From contig JAOVFP010000002.1 in assembly GCA_025738555.1 (NCBI GenBank), positions 4,526,001-4,590,000 of the forward strand: a stretch of DNA of 64,000 nucleotides, read 5' to 3'. The DNA comes from Cyathus striatus. Its lineage: Eukaryota > Basidiomycota > Agaricomycetes > Agaricales > Nidulariaceae. The notes under the pieces are model-generated. The model was given only the letters and a program-made list of their open reading frames with translations. It ran no database searches and had not been told where the DNA came from. Shown piece by piece: positions 10,663-22,906 of this stretch. The stretch's first letter is position 1. Each line of letters starts with the position of its first letter. The translations under genes were made by a program, and so were the position numbers.

Positions 10663-12746
10663 CTATAGGATATATATATAGGCTTTTGTTCCCTCGGTTT
10701 CGGTCCGTCGTCGCCTTGCATTTAGCAATTTAAGGTAGGACCTGAATGCGAAACACATGGCTATGCAGCAAGAGCTCGTCAAGGAGCAGACTAAATAGGA
10801 GGTGTTATAGCCAGGCCCCCAAGATTTTGGCCATACATATCTGATCAAAAATATAGGGTGGTCAACTTGGTTTGGAATGTACAAGTGCCACGTACGATCC
10901 TATGACATTTCCGGATTGTGATACACAATTTATAAACGCAAGGGCAACCGCACGTTTAGCCGGAGGATGAGACACAGAGTTACTTGCCCAAGCAAGGAAG
11001 ACAATAAATCCAGCATAGGATTGTGCCATAAGGAAACTTTGGGAAAAAAAAATTAGGATTTAACTTGAAAAACGAAACACAGCTTACAGAGATAAATATC
11101 GGACCACAATCTGCATGGTGGACATCGAGAGAAGGAACCCTGAAATTCCAGCCATAAGGGGAACAGCAATATGCCAACACCGCTCCTCTTTTGTATCAGA
11201 ATGCCTTCATAACCACATCAGTCAGTTCCCAGTTCGTACCTTAAAATACACACCTCGATACGAGAAGCGCAATGATCGTTGCAAAGATCCAAGGCGGAGA
11301 ACAGAGTAATAATGTTATTGTCGGATTATATCCCATGGTAGCAGTTAATGTTGGAAAGTATGCATGAAACGACAGTGATATAGCCATGCACGTTAATGCT
11401 AAGGCAAGCCACCAAACTTTACGGTCCTTCAGAGCGAGAAGAAAACCAGTGTACCTTCCTGATTCTGTCTTGTAGGATGAACTGGAGTATTGATTAACCT
11501 CAGAATCTTCCAAAATCCGTATCCTAGCTAGAGATTGCTCCTCAAGAGTTAGCCAGTGAGCAGGTTTCTCAGGAAAATCAGGCAATATAAAGATCGCAGC
11601 GATAGCAACAGCAACTGTGAAAAACCCTTCAACAAAGAATAGCCACCTGTTAAATGCATCGGGACATATTCAAGAAACAGTACTCTGTAAGCTCTCACCG
11701 CCAAGCTGCATACCCAAATTTGCCTTCCATTAGGTCCAGAATTCCAGATGCGATCAAAGAGCCAAAAGCATTACTGATGAGGCTTCCAACAGACAAGAAA
11801 GCTGTTCGTTGAGAAAGCTCACTCCGTTTGTACCATTTCGAGATCAGAAACTATACGCAAGGATCTAGAATTATATATAATAACATCTCATGCAACTTAC
11901 CAGAGCACCAGGAAAGAAAGCTGCCTCTACGAATCCAAGAAAAAACCGGATCACAAGTACTCCAAAGTAGCTAAGAAATTAACGGTATTAGAGCCTGAGC
12001 CGAATCGGCAATTGAAAGACTCACTTCCTAGCAAAGCCTAACCCAATGACAAGGCTGCATCTTTCACGCAATATCATTCGATGTCTAAAGCAGTCTGCTT
12101 ACCAGTCGCTATAGAGAGCATACCCCACAGGGCCATACAACTTGGAAGGTATAAAGATGGTCGTCCTGTATAATTCAGGAACATATTTCTGTAATCTGGC
12201 TTAAGGTTTGGACAATGACAGGATTGAATATTCAACGTACGAGGGTATCTGCATTAAGATGTAACCAATGTAAAGAACGGAAAGCACGGTGGAGAATTGA
12301 TTCCCTTGAAGACCAAGATCTTTCTCAAACCCACGAAGCCGTGCGGCCCTAGACATATAGACATGTGAGACTGGAGTTATCGCTAGTAAGTATTTGCCCT
12401 TTATACATACGACGCGTTGTTTCTGTCAATGTCTGCATCTCACGTTTCAGTGTTGTGCGACATGAGATTGAGCTGGCATACAATTAAGAATATAGATAAG
12501 AACAAGTATCAACATTCGTCTGTCTAGTTTCTTCAGAAGTGATTTCTCGACGACGCTTCGCGCATGTATATGATCATCAAAACGCGAACCAATGACTGGA
12601 GCTGAAAATGGAGCAAAGACAGTCAGATAAACGTCGCGTGGATGCCAATGAGCATTGAGCTCACCATGAGATGGATCTAGCAGGGGCTCGTCTTCGGTAT
12701 CCGGATGCGACAGGACACTTTCCGAGGCTATGTCGGGAAATGACAT
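10663..12746 (-). CDS. MFS transporter, anion:cation symporter (allantoate permease-like) family
   Basis: Polytopic plasma-membrane transporter of the Dal5/Tna1-type ACS family (carboxylates, vitamins or nitrogen compounds). The start is the ATG at 12746 (MSFPDIASESVLSHPDTEDE); the upstream codon in frame is GTG. After an intron comes VEKSLLKKLDRRMLILVLIY, the family's usual entry to helix 1. Later exons hold LPDFPEKPAHWLTLEEQ, DRKVWWLALALTCMA, FHAYFPTLTATMGY and YVWPKSWGPGY, and the protein ends KAYIYIL at 10663. These blocks align one-to-one with the transporter at 15873-17906, so the two are paralogs. About ten introns. Substrate cannot be told. It shares a 157-bp divergent promoter with the AlaX-type gene. 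Confidence 0.88.
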
Positions 12747-12903
12747 CGTTGGAGGAAGACACACTACTACTTAGTCGAGTCGCAGTGGAGACGTTCGGTT
12801 CGTGGGTAACATGTTGGTCGCATGCCATATATTTTTGTAGGCGGGGACATGAGTCAGGCACTCACGAACGAGATAAACAATTTAGAAAGTACAACCAAGC
12901 ACT

Positions 12904-14582
12904 ATGGCTACTGCAATCCTGCTTCCTGCTTCTACTCCACAGGACTATCATAGAATCGTCTCTCCAACCCTCACCATCCCTTCTGATCCATCCGTTTCCA
13001 TCCCAGTAGGATTGCTTGCCTGCCAGCGTATAATGCTTCATCTCTATTTTCAACGTCTTCTTGCTGAAAGCCCCGACGTTGCTTCTAGGTGATCCACTTC
13101 TTAGGTCTCTCGAAACCACAATTGTCAGCAGCTCCGTCCATCAGCCTCCTCCATCACCGGCTGGGAAGAAATCTAAAAAGGCTGTCATATCCCCTGCTCT
13201 CCCTAGTGATCCTGTCTTGGAAGTTATTTTGCATGATACTGTCATATTTCCGGAAGGCGGGGGTCAACCTACCGATACAGGACTTATCACAACCCATCCT
13301 GACGGTACTATCTGGCGCGTAGTACAGGCAAAGAGACATGGAGGCCATGCTGTGCACTATGTGCGCGTAGAGATTGGAGATGTTCAAGGGGCAGTCCTGG
13401 CACTTTTTCCAGGAAGAAGCGTTGGCGTCAGTCTCAATGACGAAGACTATGGTAGGCGGTATGATCATGTAAGTCTTGTAACTCAGACGCACATCGTCTG
13501 CTGCTAATGCTTTCTTTTTTACTTCCAGATGTCTATGCACACTTCACAGCATCTCCTATCTGCTTTATTGGAAACTCATCTGGGCTTGCCAACTTTATCT
13601 TGGTCTCTAACTGCCTATCCTAGTCCTTGCTATGTTGAAGTTCCGCGAGGTATGTCAAAAGAAGAAGTGTCTTCTATTCAAGATATTGCGAACAAACTTG
13701 TATTCGAAGGCCGAAGAGTTCATGTCGAAGTTCAAGAATTGGATCGCCAAGGAGAAGCCGTACCGAAAACAGAAAGTGGTCGAGAAATAGGAAAGGGGCT
13801 CCCAGATGATTATACTGGAGGTGTTAAACGTGTTGTGGTTATTGATGGCGTCGATCGAAATCCGTTCGTTTTCAGTATTTTTATAATTCGACCAATTTCA
13901 TGCTGAATCTGTTGCAAATAGATGTTGCGGAACACATCTTCCCAGCTTGTATAATCTTCAGTTATTCCTCTTTCCTCATACAGAAGCTCTTTCTAGGTCA
14001 TCAACTACTTCTGCACGTCTGTATTTTCTTGCTGGACCACGGCTTATCTATCACCTAACTTCGACGCACCAATTTCTGACTGACACTGCAGTTACACTGA
14101 ATTGCGGTCCCCCACTAGTTTCAGAGCGTGTTAATCAAGTTATTGAAGAGCGAAAGAAGGCCGAAAAGAGGATTGGAGACGTTGAAGCTGAGTTGGCAGG
14201 CTGTATTGCAAAGCAGCTTGTGAACGAGATGTCAACGTCTACCACTTTCTTCAAAAAATATATTCATCGAACCGATGACAGTGGAAACGTGCTCGGGTTC
14301 CTATCATCCATTGCATCTTCGGTCAGCAATAGAGGGGCCTCAATTTCCTATATCATCATTCTGACATCTTCTCCATCATCACAATCTATCTCGAGTACAA
14401 CAACCGTTCTGGTTCTCGGTTCAGAAGATGCCAAAGTTAAGCATGTTGGAAACGAGCTTAGATGTCAGCTGGAAATCAGAGGCGGAGGAAAAGGTCAGAG
14501 ATGGAGTGGTAAATTTAATGGTGTCTGGAAAGAAGCAAAAGAGGGTGCACGAATTGGTGAAATCCTTGTGTTACTTGAATAA
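12904..14582 (+). CDS. Alanyl-tRNA editing protein (AlaX / AARSD1 type)
   Basis: Stand-alone trans-editing factor that hydrolyses Ser- or Gly-mischarged tRNA-Ala. The ATG at 12904 gives MATAILLPASTPQ. The first intron (about 13028-13087) joins LLACQ to RDPLLRSLETTIVSS. The N-terminal beta-barrel contains DTVIFPEGGGQPTDTG. The zinc-binding HxxxH is in MHTSQHLLSALLE (about 13533), and the second metal pair is in the CCGTHLPSLYNL exon (about 13922). A coiled segment ERKKAEKRIGDVEAELAG follows. The C-terminal domain ends GEILVLLE at 14582. Domain order and length resemble the eukaryotic AARSD1 form rather than short bacterial AlaX. Four exons are supported by frame continuity. Confidence 0.9.
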
Positions 14583-14691
14583 AAGAAATGGTAGTCCTTT
14601 TATGTAAATGGTAGAGAAGGAGATATATCGTGCTACAATATGGTTTAAGCAAGTACAAATGTGAGTAATAATAAAAATAGGTAGTGAGGAT

Positions 14692-15564
14692 TTATTTATT
14701 CTCTTCTGGTGGAACATGATGGTCAAAGCCTTCTTCGTGATGTACAGAAATATTATCGTCCACATTTCTCTCTAAGGAAAACAAAATTATCAGAGGTTGC
14801 AAAGGCGAAAAGAAGAGAGGTTACCAGCGTCCTCGTCTCTCTCTAAACTCAAACCTGCATCTGAAGAGGACATGGATTCACCATCGGTAAGACCCCATTC
14901 ATGTTCTTCAAGGCCATCCTGGCCCATTTCTGCATCCCTTTCGTACCAAGGATCACAGTCTTCGGTAGATGATACCCCCCCAAAATCGTCGACTTCAAGT
15001 TCCATTTCATCTACATTAAACTCACTGTCACCCTCTGTAAAGACGTCTGCATCCAGGAAGGCATCCTCATCATCTTCATCTATATCATCAGGGGGGATGT
15101 ACTCGCCACCGTCAGAGGACTCGTCATCGGACTCTGAAGGAGGACGAATATTAAGAAACGTATGGCGGCACGAAGGACAAGTCCCATGCTGGAGGCAGCA
15201 AAACAACTGGTAAGAACCACGCTGTGACCGGTTGGTTTAAGTCAATACCTGGCTGCGTATCCACTCGCAAAGGCTTGTAGGGAGCAGTCAGTTGAGAAAA
15301 TTCACGAGGACGTGTATAGGATATTCACTCTTTCCTGCAAAAGACATGCCCGCATCCTGGCACCTTGGTGATGGCGATGTCTTGAAACTGCTGGTTCTGG
15401 GAAAGGATGGTCTGGAATGAAAAGAGACATATGGGACAGGACTCGTCCAGGTGAAACTGGTCGAGAGAGAGACGTGGAAGACGTTCGATGGCAATTCTGA
15501 TGCGGTCCTGGACGGAGAGAACGGCGTCGAGGACGAGGGCGGCGGCAGCGCTATGGTTGTCCAT
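14692..15564 (-). CDS. RING-finger E3 ubiquitin ligase with long acidic C-terminus
   Basis: Probable E3 ligase. The ATG at 15564 begins MDNHSAAAALVLDAVLSVQD. IERLPRLSLDQFHLDES precedes the RING, which reads CPICLFSFQ, VPGCGHVFCRKD, LCEWIRSQ and HGTCPSCRHTFLNI; the sixth metal ligand is Asp, as in the RING at 2858-3560. The C-terminal half is strongly acidic (runs such as DDIDEDDEDAFLDAD). A last intron (about 14773-14824) adds the exon ERNVDDNISVHHEEGFDHHV, with TAA at 14692-14694; without splicing, translation would instead stop near 14790. The acidic tail may be a disordered interaction surface. Substrate unknown. It ends head-to-head with the MFS gene at 15873. Confidence 0.82.
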
Positions 15565-15872
15565 TACATGTGGGGGATCAACGTTTCAACAAACACGCTC
15601 AGGTCGCGTTTGTGCTATGGTCACGTGGTCTGGGTTATATTTAGCTGGTTTCCGGGCCCGAGACACGACCATATGCTACCATCTGCTACCACCAATTGCC
15701 ACCACCAAACCACTCCATCAAACATCGTCCAAGTTTATCCTGAATCCTCTCGTGACCAGTCTATCCCCTTCTTCACAATGTCTCAAAACCTCGCTACTAG
15801 TAACTCGCCGTAATGTCCTTTTGCTTAAATACTTGATACTTCTTCTGGCTTCTCCATCGATTCTCCCACATC

Positions 15873-17906
15873 ATGGCTCCTGCAGCTCCGAGCACTCATT
15901 CCAACGGCGTGCGGGAGAAGGGAGATGTCTCCCAGTCCGCTGTTTTTTCCGCTGCCGATCCTGATGCCCAGTTTGGGGGAACAGAAGAGAGGATGAGGCT
16001 TGAGAGAAAGCTGCTCCTCAAGATCGACTTGCGCATGAGCATTATGGTCTTCATCTATATTCTCAACTACGTGCGTATGACTCTGCGCTGCTGGAATATG
16101 TCTTTTACATGTCCCAGATCGATAGGAATAATGCTGGGTTATTTCCTCCTTCGTTCCATAATATATGGTGCTCATACCTTTAAAGAGCTGCTCGTTTACG
16201 TGGCTTTGAAGCCGATCTCGGCCTGAAGGGTAATTGATTGATTATGAAAGAGGCTGTTTTCTTATTGCATATCAGGCGAAGAATTTGCCACTTTATTATC
16301 CATTTTATATGTTGGATACATCATCATGCAAATACCTTCGTATGTGCTATTTAAGATACTACGTACGTGGTACCTAACTAACGTCATGTTTGAAGAAATA
16401 TGTTTTTAAATTGGATCGGAAGGCCATCTTTATATTTACCGGCATGTATGATAATTTGGGGAACTATTTCTTGCTTGACAGGTACTACTTAATTACTGCC
16501 TTATCCGTTTTAAAGCCATCTCATTTATCATGTAGGGGTTGCCCACAAGTTAGTATTGATATATGTTCCTCCAGATATATCTAACAAGTATTTACAGCTT
16601 TGTGGGTGCACTTCTTACTAGGTTCTTCCTTGGATTTGTGGAAGCTGCGTTCTTCCCGGGAGCTTTGGTGAGCAAATTGAAACGTTGGTTCTTCCCAATT
16701 AAAGGTTTGTTCAAGTTCCTCCTATCTAAATGGTACAAACGAAACGAGTTGGGTCTTCGAACTGCAATTCTCTACTGCGGCAATATCATCAGCAATGCTT
16801 TTGGTGCATTAATGGCGTCTGGCATTCTGAGCGGAATGCAAGGAAAGTTAGGACATGCTGCGTGGAGGTATGGATAGCAAAATCGTCTACAGTGTGCTGA
16901 CATTGGTCGACAGATGGTTGTTTTTCATTGAAGGTTCCCTTACCATTGCAATTGCAATTATTGCAATATTCGTGCTTCCAGACTTTCCGACCACCACTCG
17001 ATGGTTGACTCCTCAAGAACGAGCACTTGCAATGCGGCGGATGGAAGAAGATGCAGGTATTGGCGACGAGGAACAGACTGAGGCAGGGCATGTCAGTGGT
17101 CTTTGGATGGCACTCACTGATTGGAAGGTTTGGTGGCTTGCGATTGCGCTGACCTCGCAAGTTGTTGCGTTGTCCTTCAATGCATTCTTTCCCACTCTAA
17201 GTGCTACGATGGGATTCAACCGTACAGTTACGCTTCTGCTTTGTGCACCCCCGTTCATTTTCACGACGATCGTTGCGTTCTTGGTTTCTCGGTAAGTCTT
17301 TCAGGTTTGCTTTTGGTTCTTCACACCTCGTATACTTAAAGTTCGTGTATTTCTCAGTCATTCTGACAAAGTTGGAGAGCGATTTTATCATATAACAGTT
17401 TCGTTTGCATTCGGAATCGTTGGATTCATAATCGCAATATCTACGATGAATACCGCGGCACGCTACATCTCATTGTAAGTCCTCTTCACTGGGTATCTGA
17501 GAAGGTGCATTGAACCATAGGGTAGATTTTTGATGGCGCAGTCCTACGCAGGGTTTATCGTCTTGTATGCATGGATGAGCAATTCATTCCCTCGGCCACC
17601 ATCTAAGCGGGCCGTGGCACTTGCGCTGATGAACGCATTTTCACAGCTAGGCAATGTTGCCGGATCGTGAGTGTATGTTATTCAACGCATGACGCCCACT
17701 GGGTTGACGTCGTTTTTAGATATGTCTGGCCCTCTGCCTGGGGACCCAGCTACCAGAACTCGTACGCGATTTGTATTGCAACATCAGGAATGGCTATCGT
17801 CATGTGTTGGATATTCAAGAGGCACTTGATATATTTAAATAAGATGCTGGACCGTGAAGAAGAGGAGAAAGGAGTGAAGAAGAAGGGTTTCCGATATATG
17901 TTATAA
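15873..17906 (+). CDS. MFS transporter, anion:cation symporter (allantoate permease-like) family
   Basis: Twelve-helix transporter. The ATG at 15873 opens MAPAAPSTHSNGVREKGD, a soluble N-terminus, then LERKLLLKIDLRMSIMVFIY into helix 1. Blocks include GYIIMQIPSNMFLNWIGRPS (exons near 16303-16430), RFFLGFVEAAFFPGA, WYKRNELGLRTAILYCG, LPDFPTTTRWLTPQE, DWKVWWLAIALT, FNAFFPTLSATMGF and YVWPSAWGPSYQNSY. It ends KKKGFRYML at 17906; the GF-RY tail is usual in this family. At least eight introns. The same blocks in the same order, with similar spacing, occur in the gene at 10663-12746 on the other strand. Substrate not predictable; carboxylate or vitamin uptake is typical for the family. Confidence 0.9.
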
Positions 17907-18362
17907 AAAGCATCATGTTGCCCGTGCTGTATTGTAGAGGGTACTTAATATGGAAATTAGTAAAAGTTTGAAGTGCCGACAGTGGGCGTCTATTAGGTTA
18001 CAATTGCTGAGGTAGGTTGAAGGGCTAACGTTATACGTGAGTCTTGGGGAGTGGGGATTGGGGTATGAATTTCGGAAGGAAGATATAATTATTAGAACTT
18101 GGATGATTTTGATATAAATTACTTAGTAATAGTAAATGCAATGTGTAATTATTAGTTTGTTCGTGCTCGTCGGTTGTAATCATTCGCGCACTGACGCCTC
18201 TGATAGTCTTCAACGCTGACCACCACGACGAGCTCCGGTTCTTGCTCTACTCCACCTTTCCCACTGCGGTGGTCAGCTAGCTCTTCTTATTCCGTCTTAC
18301 TTTCTCTCTCTGCTTATTCGTTTATATTGTCACTTACTCTGCTTTCCTTTGTTCAAACGTTC
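17907..18362. other. Intergenic and probable 5' leader of NEM1-type gene
   Basis: 456 bp with no gene. The last 80 bp are pyrimidine-rich (runs of CT) and read like a basidiomycete promoter or leader. Confidence 0.5.
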
Positions 18363-19878
18363 ATGAACTCTCTTACTTATCTCTCTCGCCAGTTCGATGT
18401 ATTGGCTTCCCCAAAGGCTCCCCCTTCAACGCCCACCAATGAACATTCTCCCCGCATACCTTCTTCCCATTCTCTTGATGGTCACCCTCTACAGAGAGTA
18501 AATACTTGGTCAAAGTCTTTCCTCTTCCCGCCTGCAAGTTTTATTTCTGGATCCCCACGACGATCTTACTCTTCTCCGTCATTCGCCTCCCCACACAACA
18601 ATTCTTCTTCATCGCCTCAGCCGTCATCAATCGCATCCTCCTCCTCCTCCTCCCCATCCCCCTCATCTTCCTCCACCGTGCAGGACATCCCACCTACTCG
18701 CTCGAAGCGTAAAGGTCTTGCGGATTATATCAAGCAAATATTCTTTTTCCGAGTATTTCTGCTCGTTTGGGATAACCTTCATTCCGCATGGACATCTCTA
18801 GTACACCAGTTCGCTGCATTTGGATTGCGTGGAGCGGATGTAGTAATCGCGAGTTTAGTGCCGGATCGGAAGGGGAAGCGCAGAGCTGCTGATTCTGAAC
18901 CAATAGAAGGACCGTCCATATCACAATTTGAAGTAATACCTCTAGAACCATCGCGCCATTTCACTTTGCAGACTCGACAATCTCCCGTTGATTCCAATAT
19001 CCAAGACTACATAGGCCAGTCGTCTAGTTCCGTCGCTTCTGCAACAGGTGTTTATACGCCGTCGTCAGACATAACACGCTCCACGACTCCTGTTTTCGTT
19101 ACGAAGAAGACACCTTTCCATTTACAAAAGACCCTGGTCTTAGACCTAGATGAAACGTTAATCCACTCTACTTCCAAACCAATACCCTCCGCTGCAGGGG
19201 GCGGATCTGGCTTTTTTGGCCTTGGTACTATAGGGAGACGGAATAAGGGCGCAGGACATACAGTGGAAGTAGTTCTCGGTGGTCGCAGCACATTATATCA
19301 TGTATATAAACGTCCTTTCGTAGACTTCTTCCTCCGGACCGTGAGTCATCACTTCACACTGTACTAAGCTACCCAGTAATATTCTTCTGTAGGTTTCGGG
19401 ATGGTACACCCTCGTCATTTTTACTGCTTCAATGCAAGAGTATGCTGACCCAGTAATCGACTGGCTGGACGGTGGTCGTGGGATCCTCTCAAATCGTTTC
19501 TTCCGAGATGTGGGTTTCCGTTTCAGTTATCGTAGTTTTGTCCTGATATTCCGTAGTCATGCACGCAACTGCCTAATAGAGGGGGATATGTAAAGGATTT
19601 GTCTATCGTGGAAGCGGATCTGTCCAGGGTTTGTTTAGTAGACAACTCACCTGAAAGCTACCGGGTTAATGAAGGTTAGATCCTGTTTTCCACCCGGACA
19701 AATGTTTTACTCAGACTGTTACTTAGCAAATGGAATACCCATTGAAGGCTGGACGCATGACCCATCAGACGAAGCATTGCTTGACTTATTACCTGTGCTG
19801 GACTCTTTACGGTTTACCTCTGATGTTCGTCGCGTGCTGGGACTTCGGACTGCTGGACAGCGGCATATTTCATCATGA
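18363..19878 (+). CDS. nem1: Nem1/Dullard-type HAD phosphatase (nuclear envelope)
   Basis: Catalytic subunit of the Nem1-Spo7 phosphatase that activates lipin (Pah1) at the ER and nuclear envelope. I take the ATG at 18363 ([16 protein letters not shown]); the frame is open further upstream but without an ATG. An N-terminal Ser/Pro-rich stretch (about residues 15-115) is followed by a hydrophobic segment [13 protein letters not shown] as membrane anchor. The catalytic motif is [12 protein letters not shown] (DxDxT, about 19137-19172). A Gly-rich insertion and [15 protein letters not shown] follow. Later exons hold [34 protein letters not shown] and [11 protein letters not shown], and the protein ends at 19878. 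Three introns near 19340, 19510 and 19675. FCP1-like phosphatases outside the Nem1 group lack the N-terminal anchor. Confidence 0.88.
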
Positions 19879-20261
19879 CCCGTAGTTGATATACAAGCTA
19901 CGCAGTTCTTAAAGTAGCATCTTTATTTGGGCTTACTAGGACTTCAGTTGCACCTCTACGCCATGAGCTATCAAGATATACCTTGCATCACACTACTTAG
20001 CACCTACATCATTTACCAGTTGACTTAATTTATCAGAATGTACACCCTATTGATTATCTATATCGTTCCCAGTACTTTGTGGGCTTCCGGGATCATTTAT
20101 CTGACGATACAATCCAACAAGTCATTATCATAAAAAATACACTGTATACTGTGTGCTAAAGAATATTAAAACATAGGAACGAAAATGTGGGGTAAATAAA
20201 GCAGAAACTCAGCAATGCAATCATAACATAGTATTAGAAATAACAGGAAAGGGGTAGCAGA
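19879..20261. other. Intergenic between convergent genes
   Basis: 383 bp, AT-rich, holding only the 3' flanks of the NEM1-type and SNF7 genes. No repeat or further frame seen. Confidence 0.5.
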
Positions 20262-21159
20262 CTACATGGCAAGTGCAGCCTGCAACTCTTTGAGCTGTGC
20301 TTCCTCGTCATCTTCCAATGCCACTGGCAATCTTTGTTCTGCAAATTTAACTCATTCATGAGATAGGTAAAATATGGGAAGTATAATTTCCTTACTCTCT
20401 TGTGCTCTGGTGGCCCCTGGAGGTACGTGAACAGGTACGTGATCCGCCTCGCTCAACCGTGCATCTAACTGCTCTTGTTCTAGTTCTTCCAACTCCGCTT
20501 GCAATTCATCCTAGCAAAGTAATTAGAACCAAAAAGAACCATACAAATATTGCATACCTCATCTAAATCTGTATTGCCATAAGCAGGATTTGAAATAGCT
20601 TCTGCAATTTCATTCGCGAGCTCTCTTTGTTCGTTGACTGCTACCATCGTCGCATCTACCTTATCCATTGATCTAAAGGGTCCAAATGTCAATAGAACTG
20701 ATGTGAAGCCAATAATCATGATATAACGCACAAATTGCCGTGTATATCTTTGAGGGCCCCTGCAGCCTTCTTCATAGCAGCCATAGTTTCGGCATTGAGA
20801 TTCGCAGACTCCAGTGTGTTCACTTGAAGTTCCAACTGCAAGCGAGTACCGCCCAAGCGATTCAATTCAGCCTCTGCGGCCTTCTTTCGTTTAAGAGCAG
20901 CCGTTGCCACTATGATTATCGAGAGAAAGCAATTTAGATTAGAGAGATAGATATAGATGAAGAACCAGAGGAACATACCAGCCTTATTCGAGACGGCATT
21001 GGTCTTTGCTTTCTTAAGCTCATCATCTATCTTCTTCTGTAAGTAATCCTCCTTCTTCTCAATCATCTGGAGTTGCTGTCGAAGCGTGACAATAGCATCG
21101 CGCGCTGATTGTTTGGGATCCTTGCGACCCCCAAAGTAGCTCATAAAACTGGCCATCAT
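20262..21159 (-). CDS. snf7: ESCRT-III core subunit Snf7/Vps32 (CHMP4)
   Basis: Polymerising ESCRT-III subunit for multivesicular body sorting and membrane scission. The ATG is at 21159 or the adjacent 21156 (MMASFMSYFGGRKDPKQSA). Helix 1 continues RDAIVTLRQQLQMIEKKEDY and helix 2 DDELKKAKTNAVSNKA. After an intron come ATAALKRKKAAEAELNRL and MAAMKKAAGALKDIHGNL. The next exon gives DKVDATMVAVNEQRELANEI and AEAISNPAYGNTDLDE. The C-terminal exons give LQAELEELEQEQLDARLSEA and finish LKELQAALAM with TAG at 20262-20264. The basic N-terminal half and acidic C-terminal half match the family. About 220 residues, four introns. Confidence 0.93.
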
Positions 21160-21604
21160 TTGCGTAAGCCTGACGGATACTGAAGACGAGAAATGTAGCA
21201 GAGGTAGGGGAAGCAAGGAAGAGATGGTGGATTGGTGATGCAGCAGACAAGGAAAGTGCGAGAAGGAAACTGAAGTAGTTAAGCACAACTGCGCTGGGCA
21301 CCGACACCGTCACCGTCCGTGATCTTTCCCGATAAGGAAAGCAGCGTGACGTCTATTTAAATCTACACTCTGAGATCTGGGCCGTAGCATCAACCGCCCT
21401 TCCTACTCTTTTTCATTCGCTCTGATCTACGCAGAATTATTCTATTGCACTATTATGTATGCGTGTCAAGAGGTATCAATCATGCCATCCGTTATCTATC
21501 GCTTTTATCCATGTCACACCCCGAGTAGCAGTGACGAACCGAAGCTGCGTTTTTTTGTCCATCCGGATCAGCAAGGTTGTATATGAACACCTAACCCTCA
21601 CTCT
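21160..21604. other. Intergenic: SNF7 promoter and 3' flank of ceramide synthase
   Basis: 445 bp between two minus-strand genes. No further coding potential recognised; small open frames are low-quality. Confidence 0.5.
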
Positions 21605-22906
21605 TCAGTCTTCCTTAATGCTAGTGGATCTGTTAGCGCTAATAACAGAAATGATTGAAATCACATACTCTTCTTCATCACTGCGGTCGTCGGATGCCCC
21701 GTCACCTTTTAGTACTCGCCATGCTATACGACAAATCATCCAGAACCAAATAATCTGGAGTACCTGTAGAGTGGGTGAGTGAAGGCACGCTGTGTCCAAT
21801 ACTGAATTACGACATACTTGAAGAACAAGAAGCAAAGCACAGAATGTGTAGTGCGCACGTTTTACAAGATAGAATCCTGTCTCTGGAATAAACCAAGGCG
21901 CGAATTGAAGGATGTTTGGTACATCAAATATGGTGGATTTAATGACGAAGAGGAACAAAAAATGCCGCGTAACAAACCATGTGAGAATGAAACAGCCAAA
22001 CGTCACGTCACAGGCAGTTTGCAGGTTAATATAGCGCAGCATTTTTGCCAACTACGGGGGTATCTAATGTGTAAGTGTATAGAAGGATGTCCTAACAAAG
22101 AGAACGCACAGGCAAGAAAATATCACACCAATCCATGAGGAACATGATCACGCATCCGACGCGCGTAAAGTTCATGAAATAGCTTGCAGTCATTAAGAAA
22201 ACAGTAATGACATGGTGGGTCATCATCTGGACATGGTCCTTTCGTCGTGCCTCGGCGTTGAGAATTAACATTTGATGCATGTAGAAAGCAGTCTGCGTAA
22301 GATAGTAGAACTTGAGGGGGCCAGCAAGGGGTATATGCGGGTAGCCGACCCACAGGTCAACAGGATTAAAAATGCGGGTGGGAAGACTATGGTGAACATA
22401 CTGGAGAAGAGAGAATATTGGTTAACGGTCAGGTAAGAAAGAGAGCGACGAACAAGGCCATATGACCACTGGAGGGAATAATATACAACGGACCAACCCT
22501 GCTCGGCGAATCGCAGAACACTCCTATTCATCTGACGAAGCTCTTTTGGGGAGATATGTGCGTTCTTGTTGGCGTGGCCATTGGCGTGACCGTTTCCAGC
22601 AGTAGCGTGGCCATTGCCGTTTACAGAAGCCTGACTTTTCTCGTTGGTAATCCGCTGCCGCTTGTGTCGCAAGGCCCTAGAAAGTTTCCAGCGCGCGAAG
22701 GGCTCGAAAACACCGAGTCTGAACGCGTCGCGAAGGATAGCCATGACAGCGATACACGTTACGATGAGCCATATATCGCGAACTCCGACATTGTAATAGG
22801 CAGAATTTGGAAAAGAGTCGGGGTTGAGGGGGGTGTCGGTGGGATACTGGAGGGTGAAGAAGGGGAGGACATAGGGCTTGAGAGAGCGTACTGTATTAAG
22901 GGCCAT
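21605..22906 (-). CDS. lag1: Ceramide synthase (Lag1/Lac1, TLC domain)
   Basis: ER membrane sphingoid-base N-acyltransferase. The ATG at 22906 begins MALNTVRSLKPYVLPFFTL. The first membrane segment is DIWLIVTCIAVMAILRDAF, followed by a cytosolic loop with a Gly/Asn/His repeat (GNGHANGHANKNAH). The TLC domain follows: FAEQGWSVVYYSLQWSYG, FYYLTQTAFYMHQMLILNAE and the catalytic His pair in MMTHHVITVFLM (about 22205-22240). Later exons give FMDWCDIFLP-type sequence and INLQTACDVTFGCFILTWF. The acidic tail GDGASDDRSDEEE is typical. A 3' intron of about 45 nt probably adds ANRSTSIKED before the stop at 21605; reading through gives a slightly longer tail with the same stop. Confidence 0.92.

Noticed and set aside
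14797..15213. Plus-strand 138-codon Ser-rich frame
   Set aside because: It is the exact antisense of the acidic tail of the RING gene (GAT/GAC/GAG codons read as Ser/Leu/Pro codons), which has much better support.
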